Assembly (NCBI RefSeq): GCF_011620715.1
Contig: NZ_WOYP01000086.1
Span: 1-52,858, forward strand
Origin: Microbacterium sp.
GTDB taxonomy: Bacteria > Actinomycetota > Actinomycetes > Actinomycetales > Microbacteriaceae
Length of the DNA stretch: 52,858 nt
Reading direction: 5' to 3'
Below the pieces are notes generated by a model. That model had not been told where the DNA came from, did no database searches, and was given only the letters and a program-made list of their open reading frames with translations. A program made the translations under genes and the position numbers. Positions 1 to 6,412 of the stretch are shown here, piece by piece (within the stretch, counting starts at the first letter, position 1; the number at the start of each line of letters is the position of its first letter).

Positions 1-882
1 TCAGGCGAGCTGGATCAGCGTCGTGAAGTCGTCGGGCGAGGGATGGTAGGCCGCATCCCCGTCGTCGAGCACATGCTTCGTCGCATCAGACGGGCCGTCA
101 GCCTCGACCTTTTCCGCCGGGGCCGCATCGGGCATGACCCACGCGTCCACGCGCATGTGCGCGAGACCGACGTGGCCGCCGTGATAGCTGAGGAAGGCGC
201 AGTCTGCGGCATCCCGGCCCGTCGCGATGCGCACGAGCGAACGGCGGTTCGCGAGGCGAGTCGCGTCGATGACGTACCACGCGCCGTCGTGGTACGCCTC
301 GGCGACCGCGTGGAAATCCATCGGCTGCAGGCCGGGGGCGTAGCACGCGGCGTAGCGAGCGGGGATGTCCATCGCCCGCAACAGCGAGATGACGACGTGC
401 GCGTAGTCGCGGCAGACGCCCCGGCCGGTCATCAGCGTCGTGACGGCGCTGTCAGTGCCCTGGCTCAGGCCCGGCGTATAAGTCGTGCTCGTGAAGACGA
501 ACTCCGACACCGCCGCGATGAGGTCATGGCCCTGCAGGCCCTTGAACTGCCGCCGCGCCTGACCGAAGACCTCGTCGGACTGGCAATAGCGGCTCGGACG
601 CAGGTAGGTGATCGCCTCGAGGTCGCTCGTGCGGCCGCTCGTGGTCTGCCCGTCGACCTTCGCCTCGTAGCGCACCTCGAGTTGTCCGGCCTCGCCGGTG
701 AAGCGGTGCAGACGGCTTCCGGACTGGTCGACGATCTCGGTCGGGGTGTAGACGCGTTCGCCCTGCGTGAAGGTCAGTTCCTCGCTCACGATGGGCACAT
801 CCTGGGCCGCCGCGACCTGGAAGATGAGGTCGACGGACGACCCCAGTTCAAGATCCATTCCGGCGGTCACGACGCGTTGCAC
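1..882 (-). CDS. transglutaminase-like cysteine peptidase-fold protein
   Basis: Cytosolic protein of the bacterial transglutaminase-like family (COG1305), about 293 residues. The catalytic triad is visible: Cys in GVCRDYAH, His in DFHAVAEA and Asp in VIDATR. An N-terminal beta-rich part precedes the core, as is usual in the family. The substrate is unknown; such proteins may be amidases or peptidases rather than crosslinking enzymes. I chose the GTG at 882 because GAGG lies about 8 bases upstream and the protein would begin with a Val/Met-QRVV segment as I remember for relatives; ATG at 858 is the alternative. It is divergent from the tRNA gene and complete at its 3' end, with its stop at the window edge. 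Confidence 0.85.
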   Translation of the reverse strand: MQRVVTAGMDLELGSSVDLIFQVAAAQDVPIVSEELTFTQGERVYTPTEIVDQSGSRLHRFTGEAGQLEVRYEAKVDGQTTSGRTSDLEAITYLRPSRYCQSDEVFGQARRQFKGLQGHDLIAAVSEFVFTSTTYTPGLSQGTDSAVTTLMTGRGVCRDYAHVVISLLRAMDIPARYAACYAPGLQPMDFHAVAEAYHDGAWYVIDATRLANRRSLVRIATGRDAADCAFLSYHGGHVGLAHMRVDAWVMPDAAPAEKVEADGPSDATKHVLDDGDAAYHPSPDDFTTLIQLA

Positions 883-1025
883 CGAAGTATCCTCGCACGC
901 CGGATCGATTGCTCCGGACGCCGGACGAAACTCGGATTCCACGCGCCACCGACGCACCTGGTGACCCGGTGATGACCGGCCCCTGACGGCGCCCTCACGG
1001 CCCTGGTGATAACCTCGATCGGTAC

Positions 1026-1101
1026 GCCTCCGTAGCTCAGGGGATAGAGCGTTGGTTTCCGGTACCAAAGGTCGCTGGTTCGATTCCAGTCGGGGGCACC
1101 A
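1026..1101 (+). tRNA. tRNA-Arg (anticodon CCG)
   Basis: A full cloverleaf can be drawn. The acceptor arm GCCTCCG pairs with CGGGGGC (one G-U), the D arm is GCTC/GAGC, the anticodon stem TTGGT/ACCAA encloses the loop TTCCGGT with anticodon CCG, and the T arm GCTGG/CCAGT holds TTCGATT. The CCA end is encoded at 1099-1101. It decodes CGG. An integrase remnant begins 26 bases downstream, pointing toward the tRNA, which is the usual layout of an element integrated into a tRNA 3' end. Confidence 0.95.
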
Positions 1102-1126
1102 GTCGGGACAAGGGATCGCGGGCCAT

Positions 1127-1615
1127 TCAGGCCTTGCGGTCCCTTTCTCGTGACAACACCGTGACAACATTTGCGGAGCGCTTCGCCTGATCGAGAGCTG
1201 CCGCGACCGCGTCGAGATCGTCATCGAACAGATCCGCGTACACATCGAGAGTCATCGCGGCAGACGCGTGCCCGAGCATTCGCTGCACAGCCTTGACATG
1301 CGCGCCGGCCTGCACGGCGAGGCTTGCGGCCGTGTGTCGCAGGTCATGGGGTGTGACCCTCGGGAATGTCGGATCGTCTTCCTGCGCCGCGCGGACGGCG
1401 ACCGTGAACCAACCGTTGCGCGACGCCGGCAGCTTGACGTGTTCTGACCCATTGCCGAACAGCAGTTGATCGCGGGCCTTTCCCACAGCGAGCTGCGCGA
1501 GTGGGCGTCGAGCCCTGATCCGGACCAACGGACGGTCATGGTCGAAGCGCGACTGCCCGCCGAATGGCTGGGCAGCCTCCGGATCGGCAAGCTCAGCGAC
1601 CGCGCGTTCCGTCAC
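1127..1615 (-). pseudogene. 5'-truncated tyrosine recombinase (phage-type integrase) remnant
   Basis: The C-terminal catalytic half of a tyrosine recombinase is clear: HDLRHTAASLA (second Arg box), MLGHASAAMT (His) and LDVYADLF (nucleophilic Tyr), followed by the typical DDDLDAVAAALD tail. Homology can be followed back only to about position 1510 (VGKARDQLLF). The SAM-like DNA-binding domain and the first catalytic Arg are missing, and residues encoded at 1510-1615 do not look like integrase. Functional integrases of this type are about 350-400 residues, so this is an inactive fragment. Its position just downstream of tRNA-Arg marks the edge of a decayed integrative element. Confidence 0.8.
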
Positions 1616-1830
1616 GCGTCACGCGGACTCCCCCTTATGCCTTATGCGCGAAGCATCCTGTGGGCACCTCGGACCCCTGCGGCGCCTGTGCGCGCGCCAG
1701 AACAGCACACGAAGCCCGCCAGAACACGATCGCGGGATTGGGGTGGAACTGCGCCATCGACGGCCACAAGCTCGTTGTCGACGGCACCTGCGCGGTGTGC
1801 ACTTATCGTGCCCGCCCCAACCCTGCGTAA
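1538..1830 (+). pseudogene. decayed phage-type gene with C-terminal zinc-binding motifs
   Basis: Two fragments in different frames. From ATG 1538, one frame begins MVEARLPAEWLGSLRIGKLSD and reads sensibly to about 1640. A second frame then continues to the stop at 1830 with CAKHPVGTSDPCGACARA followed by WNCAIDGHK and CAVC. The C-x2-H and PC-x2-C spacing resembles small zinc-binding regions of actinophage proteins. I infer one gene broken by a frameshift; the N-terminal assignment is the weaker part. It abuts the truncated integrase head to head, consistent with prophage decay. Confidence 0.4.
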
Positions 1831-2056
1831 GTGCGCCAGCCAGCACGCCCAAGGGGTCGGAAAAGAATCTCGGGCCGCGAGGCGGAGCAATCGTCAGCAG
1901 AGCGCAGGCGTAGCGGGGACGATCAGCGGGAGCACCAGGAGAATGAGCGCGACGTCGTCGACGACGACGACGGTGTGCAGGTCGTGGAGAGGCACCTTCG
2001 CTATCGGCGCGACGTCGACGCTGAACCTGTGACCGAGGTTGACACGCGTGACCGAC

Positions 2057-2092
2057 TTGACTGAACTATTGCGAAACCGCAATAATTTAGTC
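2057..2092 (+). promoter_or_regulatory. promoter of the HTH/nucleotidyltransferase module, leaderless
   Basis: A -35 box TTGACT lies at 2057-2062 and a -10 box AATAAT at 2081-2086, 18 bases apart. The A of the ATG at 2093 is seven bases past the -10 box, so transcription would start at the start codon. No ribosome-binding site is present, which supports a leaderless mRNA. The stretch is notably AT-rich for this genome. Confidence 0.6.
2067..2084. promoter_or_regulatory. perfect inverted repeat, probable autoregulatory operator
   Basis: TATTGCG - AAAC - CGCAATA forms 7-bp perfect arms around a 4-bp spacer. It sits between the -35 and -10 boxes and overlaps the -10 box. A repressor bound here would block RNA polymerase, so the adjacent HTH protein is the natural candidate to bind it. 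Confidence 0.55.
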
Positions 2093-2746
2093 ATGGTGCA
2101 ATTGAGTGTCAGTGATGCGGCCGAGCAGCTCTCGTTGTCGCAGCAGCGCGTGCGCGCAATGCTGCAGAGCGGCATCTTGCGAGGCGACATGATCGGCGGT
2201 CGGTGGCTAGTCGATGCAGCAAGCCTTAACGCCGCCGGCAAGCCCGCCGGGCGCCCATTCAGCGAACGCGTCGCATGGGGCCTCATAGATCTGGTGCAGG
2301 GCAAGGTCCCCATTGAGCTCTCCCAGTCCGAACGATCCAGGCTCAAGAGCCGGTGGAGCGCGCTGCTGGCGTCCGAGGACTCCGTACGCGCTCTGAACGC
2401 CGCGCTGGCCCGCCGCGCGGAGCTCTCGCGATGGTCGGCGCCGGATCCTGGTGGGCTGCTCGAGGACGACCGGTTCGTTCCCTCTGGAAAGAGCGATCCG
2501 CGTTCGGGCATCTCCGTCGGCGACTACGCCGAAGGTTACGTCCAGGACGTCGACTTCGACGACTTCGTCGGTGATCACCTACTCGTGCCTGCCCGCGGGC
2601 CGGAGAACGTCGTGCTACGTAAGGTGCACCGGCCGGTACCCGTTCCACTGCCGTGGCTAGCCGTGGCCGCCGACCTCTCAGACGGCGATGCTCGCGAGGA
2701 GCAGCAGGCGGCGTTGCTGCTTGCTCAGAACGGCCCGCGTGCCTGA
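2093..2746 (+). CDS. HTH regulator / AbiEi-like putative antitoxin
   Basis: 217 residues. Residues about 3-45 form an excisionase/MerR-type helix-turn-helix (LSVSDAAEQLSLSQQRVRAML, then a GRWLV wing). A charged middle region follows, and the C-terminal part with ENVVLRKV and LAVAADL resembles segments I associate with AbiEi-like proteins paired with nucleotidyltransferases. The start is fixed by the leaderless promoter. The next gene follows immediately and may overlap it if its GTG at 2739 is used, so the two form an operon. Inference: DNA-binding antitoxin and autorepressor of a type IV-like toxin-antitoxin or defence module. The family assignment is from motifs only. Confidence 0.55.
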   Translation: MVQLSVSDAAEQLSLSQQRVRAMLQSGILRGDMIGGRWLVDAASLNAAGKPAGRPFSERVAWGLIDLVQGKVPIELSQSERSRLKSRWSALLASEDSVRALNAALARRAELSRWSAPDPGGLLEDDRFVPSGKSDPRSGISVGDYAEGYVQDVDFDDFVGDHLLVPARGPENVVLRKVHRPVPVPLPWLAVAADLSDGDAREEQQAALLLAQNGPRA

Positions 2747-2759
2747 TCAGCCGATCGTC

Positions 2760-3500
2760 ATGCCTGTTATGACGGAGGCGCAAGAAGCTGGCTGGCACGC
2801 GCTGATGGACCTGTACGAGGTCATCCCCGACGGCTGGGCGCTCGTGGGTGGGCAGCTTGTGCACCTGTGGTGCGCGGAGCGCGGCAGGTCCATGGCCCGA
2901 CCCACCGACGACGCGGATGCTGTGCTCGATGTTCGCGAGCACCCGGACATCCACCTCGAGGTCACTGCGGCGCTGCAGCAGATGGGCTTCACCCCCAAGA
3001 CGAACAGCGACGGTGTTCAGCACCGATGGGCCAAAGCAAAGGCCGTCGTCGACCTGCTTATCCCACGCCACCTCGGCGAGTACGCGGCGAAAAAGCCCGG
3101 TGCAGGCGGCGGCAGGACAATCGCAACGCCAGGCGCCCAGAAGGTGCTGAACCGCACGGAGATCGTCGAGGTGAAAGTCGGCGATCGCGTGGGCAGCATC
3201 CCGCGGCCGACGCTACTCGGCGCCATCATCGCCAAGTCCTCGGCGCACACGGTGACCCTCGACAACAACCGTGATCGGCACCTCGGCGACCTCGTGGTCC
3301 TTGCCAGCATGCTGCTGCCAAGAGATGTGCGGAGCGACCCGATGGACAACCTCGAACTCTCACGCGTTGCAAATGCGGTCGGGAATGCGCGCCTGAAGCC
3401 CGCGACATGGGCGTACGTTCCAGACGGCGCCGAGGCCCTCGACCGACTCGCGGCAGTCGTCGCACGTCAGACACGCGCAAGGGAGCTCGGCCGCGGCTGA
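2760..3500 (+). CDS. MNT-fold nucleotidyltransferase, AbiEii-like putative toxin
   Basis: 246 residues from ATG 2760; GTG 2739 would add seven residues and overlap the upstream gene. Nucleotidyltransferase signatures occur in order: WALVGGQLVHLW (glycine loop), RPTDDADAVLD (the T-x-D-x-D metal-binding motif) and AVVDLLIPR (third Asp). A C-terminal AKSSAH...RDRHLGDLVVL segment resembles the K...R..KD..DL helix of AbiEii/MenA toxins, which nucleotidylate or otherwise block tRNA or GTP use. All three catalytic acidic residues are present, so an active enzyme is expected. Its partner is the HTH gene immediately upstream. The toxin role is inferred. Confidence 0.6.
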   Translation: MPVMTEAQEAGWHALMDLYEVIPDGWALVGGQLVHLWCAERGRSMARPTDDADAVLDVREHPDIHLEVTAALQQMGFTPKTNSDGVQHRWAKAKAVVDLLIPRHLGEYAAKKPGAGGGRTIATPGAQKVLNRTEIVEVKVGDRVGSIPRPTLLGAIIAKSSAHTVTLDNNRDRHLGDLVVLASMLLPRDVRSDPMDNLELSRVANAVGNARLKPATWAYVPDGAEALDRLAAVVARQTRARELGRG

Positions 3501-3537
3501 AGTCAGCGAGTCGCGGCTGCTCAGCTGCGAACGGGGC

Positions 3538-3554
3538 GAGGCTGGGTCAGCCTC
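3538..3554 (+). terminator. hairpin downstream of the nucleotidyltransferase
   Basis: GAGGCTG - GGT - CAGCCTC is a perfect 7-bp stem with a 3-base loop, 38 bases after the stop codon. No T-run follows, so it is only a candidate terminator. Confidence 0.35.
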
Positions 3555-3682
3555 TCAGCGGGGGCATCCCTGACCCCGGTGTCTAGCGCGTGACAGGCTT
3601 GCCGTCGATGGGCGCTTGCTTCGGTCTATCAGTACGTGGGCAACGTAACCGCGCAATTGCGTGGATGAGAGTGGCGGCCGGG

Positions 3683-4585
3683 TCAGACGAGGAACAGTCC
3701 GTCGAGCAGCCCCGGATTGTGCGCATGCACCAGCACCAGGAACACCACCGCGTCGAAGAGCAGGTGCACGGTGACCACGTAGGTCAGGGAGCGCGTTCGC
3801 TTGAAGATGTACGCCTGCACGAGCGCGAACGGGATCGTCAGCACAGGCCCCCACGCCTGATAGCCGAGTTCCCACAGGAACGACACGAACACGATCGCCT
3901 GCAGCAGGTTCGCCTGCCAGTCCGGGAAGTGCCGACGCAGAAGCGTGAAGACGGTGCAGATGAAGAACAATTCGTCCCAGATTCCGACCGCCCCGACGCC
4001 CACGAACAGCCGCGCGATCAGCTCGGGGGTGTTCACCACCGGCCAGTTCATGTACACGCCCGAGGTGATGAAGTAGAACGGCAGGAGCACCCACCCCAGC
4101 ACGAGCACTCCGACCAGCCAGCTCCACTGGAACCTCGTCCAGCGTCCGCCACCGCGCCACGGGAAGCGGATCGCATAGTCGCGGTACACGAAGCGCGAGA
4201 GGATGTATGGCACCGCAACGGCACCGCCGAGCGCGAGGCCGAAGCGCAGGAACGCGAGGTTGTCCAGCTCGGCCTTCAGGTCGATGACGCTGACGATCAG
4301 CAGCCCGAGGGCGATCAGGGAGAGGTCGCGCGGCAGGCTCGGCGTGCGGGTGGGCGCCGCGTCGGATGCGGTGAGCACACTGGCTCTCGCAGTTTCGGCC
4401 TCGGCATCCGTCTTTGCGCGGACGAGCCAGGCGACCAGCATCCCGGCCGCCAGCAGTGCCCACCCGAGCCATGGCAGGCGGACGACGAAGAACGCCGGCG
4501 CCGCGAGGCATACGAACAGGGCCGGGATCAGCCCGACGGAGAGCGTCGGACGGATGCCGAGCACGACGGCGGGATGGGCGGGCAC
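3683..4585 (-). CDS. CPBP-family intramembrane protease-like protein
   Basis: 300 residues with about eight hydrophobic membrane segments. The CAAX-protease/bacteriocin-processing (CPBP/ABI) signature appears as GIWDELFFICTVFTLLRRH, followed by FLWELGY and the HLLFDAVVF motif. The usual EExxxR is altered to DE with no Arg at the normal site, so catalysis is uncertain. Members of the family cleave prenylated or secreted peptides or act as membrane chaperones. The GTG start is preceded by CAGACT and six bases, a near match to the leaderless arrangement seen elsewhere here. trmB follows upstream on the same strand with a 44-bp gap. Confidence 0.8.
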   Translation of the reverse strand: MPAHPAVVLGIRPTLSVGLIPALFVCLAAPAFFVVRLPWLGWALLAAGMLVAWLVRAKTDAEAETARASVLTASDAAPTRTPSLPRDLSLIALGLLIVSVIDLKAELDNLAFLRFGLALGGAVAVPYILSRFVYRDYAIRFPWRGGGRWTRFQWSWLVGVLVLGWVLLPFYFITSGVYMNWPVVNTPELIARLFVGVGAVGIWDELFFICTVFTLLRRHFPDWQANLLQAIVFVSFLWELGYQAWGPVLTIPFALVQAYIFKRTRSLTYVVTVHLLFDAVVFLVLVHAHNPGLLDGLFLV

Positions 4586-4629
4586 CCCTTCAGTCTGTCA
4601 GCGGATTCGCCAACCTTCCCTCGGCGCGG

Positions 4630-5355
4630 TCATTCCCGAACGCGGCGGATGTATGCCAGATCGCGGATCTCCCGCCCCGCGCGCGTCCCCTTGCGCTCGA
4701 ACGCGGTGAGCACGCGGCCCTCGAAGCGCTCGGACCACTCGCCCTCGAACGCACGGGCGAACTCGGGTGCGGCATCGAGCACCTCGCGCATCTGGCGCGC
4801 GTACTGCTCCCAGTCGGTGGCGAGCCGCAGCACTCCGCCGTCGGTCACCGCCCGAGCCGCGATCGCCGCGAATTCGGGCGTGACGAGCCGCCGCTTGTTG
4901 TGCTTGTTCTTATGCCACGGATCGGGGAAGAAGATCCACAGCTCGTCCACCGACCCCGGGGGCAGCAGGTGCTCGAGGACTTCGGGCGCATTGGCCTCGA
5001 CGAGCCGGAGGTTGCGGACAGCCGCCTTCTCGGCGTCGAGCATCGTGCGCGCGAGGCCGGCGGTGAACACCTCGACTGCGAGGAAGTCGTCGTCGGGTCG
5101 CGAAGATGCCGCGTGGATGATCGCGTGCCCCTGCCCTGAGCCGACCTCGACGATGAGCGCGGCATCCCGCCCCCACACCTCGCGCGGGTCGATCGCCGCG
5201 CCGGGTCGCACGCTCGTGGCGGCCTCGTCGCGCGGCGCGTGGAGGACGTAGCGGGGGGCGAGGTCCGTCCAGGCGCGCTCCTGCCCGTCGGTCATCCGTC
5301 CGTTGCGGCGCACGAACGAGACGGGACGATCGCGGAACGCGGCGGGCTCGGACAC
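4630..5355 (-). CDS. trmB: tRNA (guanine-N7-)-methyltransferase
   Basis: 241 residues. It makes m7G46 in the tRNA variable loop using S-adenosylmethionine. Family marks: VEVGSGQGHAIIHAA (SAM site), FLAVEVFTAGLARTM, then LWIFFPDPWHKNKHNKRRLV, the diagnostic TrmB substrate-binding segment, and TDWEQYARQM. Length is normal. The GTG start is supported by TAGCCT located six bases upstream, giving a leaderless transcript. It is probably independent of the DUF3097 gene, which lies 56 bp upstream on the same strand. Confidence 0.95.
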   Translation of the reverse strand: MSEPAAFRDRPVSFVRRNGRMTDGQERAWTDLAPRYVLHAPRDEAATSVRPGAAIDPREVWGRDAALIVEVGSGQGHAIIHAASSRPDDDFLAVEVFTAGLARTMLDAEKAAVRNLRLVEANAPEVLEHLLPPGSVDELWIFFPDPWHKNKHNKRRLVTPEFAAIAARAVTDGGVLRLATDWEQYARQMREVLDAAPEFARAFEGEWSERFEGRVLTAFERKGTRAGREIRDLAYIRRVRE

Positions 5356-5361
5356 CTTTCC

Positions 5362-5367
5362 AGGCTA
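5362..5367 (-). promoter_or_regulatory. -10 element (TAGCCT) of leaderless trmB
   Basis: TAGCCT, six bases, then the GTG of trmB; no convincing -35 box. Confidence 0.5.
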
Positions 5368-5411
5368 ACCACGACGGCTCCGGACGGCAGCTGGCCGCCC
5401 GCCACGCGGAC

Positions 5412-6245
5412 TCAGTCCGTGACGAAGTCGATGAGCTCCTCGACGCGGCCGAGCAGGGCCGGCTCGAGGTCGCGGTAGGTCCGTACGCGGCCGAGGATGC
5501 GCTGCCAGGCCCTGGCCAGATCTGCCGGGGTCTCCCACGCCCAGCCGAGCGCGCGGCACGTGCCGACCTTGATGTCGATCCCGCGCGGCACATCGGGCCA
5601 GTTCGCGATGCCCATGGCGCGCGGCGTGACACACTGCCACACGTCCACGAACGGGTGCCCGACGATCCGGACATGACGCCCATGCGGCCCGCGCCCGATC
5701 GCGTCGGCGATGCGCGACTCCTTGGAGCCCTGCACGAGATGGTCGACGAGCACGCCGTACCGGCGTTGCGCAGTCGGAGGCTCCGCGTCAAGCGCTGCCT
5801 CGAGCAGATCGATTCCCTGCAGATACTCGACGACCACGCCTTCCGCCCGCAGATCGTCGCCCCACACCTTCTCCACCAGCTCGGCGTCGTGCTTGCCCTC
5901 CACGAAGATGCGGCTGGCCCGCGCGACCCGGGCGCGGGAGGAGGGGGCGGCGAAGGAACCGGATGCGGTGCGCTGCGGCGCCCGCGACGCCACAGCCGCC
6001 GGCTGTACGAGCACGACGTCGGCGCCGTCCACCAGAAAGCCGGGTCCGAGCGGGAACAGGCGGCGACGGCCACCGCGGTCCTCGAGTTCGACGAGACCCG
6101 ACGAGACGCCGAGGACCGCCCCGCAGAATCCGTCGGCCGCGACCTCCACCACCAGATCTGGCGATGCCTCGATGCGGGCCACCGGGCGGTGCCCGTGGGT
6201 GCGCCAGCCGTCGGCGAGCACGTCTGTCGAGTAGCGGTCGTCCAT
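5412..6245 (-). CDS. DUF3097 family protein with TOPRIM-like core
   Basis: 277 residues, a full-length member of the actinobacterial DUF3097 family, whose function is unknown. The N-terminal about 75 residues form a beta-rich domain (VARIEASPDLVVEV...). A middle linker leads to RIFVEGKHDAELVEKVWGDD and VLVDHLVQGSKES, which look like the acidic blocks of a TOPRIM fold (E, then D-x-D type positions), suggesting nucleic-acid work. A perfect-looking ribosome-binding site GGAGG lies 4 bases before ATG 6245. It is divergent from the TPM gene. Confidence 0.85.
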   Translation of the reverse strand: MDDRYSTDVLADGWRTHGHRPVARIEASPDLVVEVAADGFCGAVLGVSSGLVELEDRGGRRRLFPLGPGFLVDGADVVLVQPAAVASRAPQRTASGSFAAPSSRARVARASRIFVEGKHDAELVEKVWGDDLRAEGVVVEYLQGIDLLEAALDAEPPTAQRRYGVLVDHLVQGSKESRIADAIGRGPHGRHVRIVGHPFVDVWQCVTPRAMGIANWPDVPRGIDIKVGTCRALGWAWETPADLARAWQRILGRVRTYRDLEPALLGRVEELIDFVTD

Positions 6246-6412
6246 GGAACCTCCGAGATCGACACGCTACCCGGGAGCGGCCTCGAGGACGCCGCGACCC
6301 GCCCACGGCCGTCGGTCGAAACACCTACCGCGCCCACGCCGCGCTTGCATAGACTCGATCTTCGGGGCCAGCACTGCGCGTCCCCGTGCCTTTTACCAGC
6401 AGGAGGGGAACG

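Noticed and set aside
43..972. A 309-codon open frame on the plus strand
   Set aside because: Antisense to the transglutaminase-like gene with its intact Cys-His-Asp triad.
1894..2040. A hydrophobic C-terminus-like stretch on the minus strand (VVVVDDVALILLVLPLIV)
   Set aside because: The frame has no start of its own before running into the HTH gene region; it may be debris of the element but cannot be supported as a gene.
3500..3682. Possible second attachment site for the integrative element
   Set aside because: No copy of the tRNA 3' end was found here or elsewhere in the window.
3590..5251. A 553-codon open frame on the plus strand
   Set aside because: It lies antisense to the CPBP and trmB genes, both of which have family motifs; its own sequence has none.
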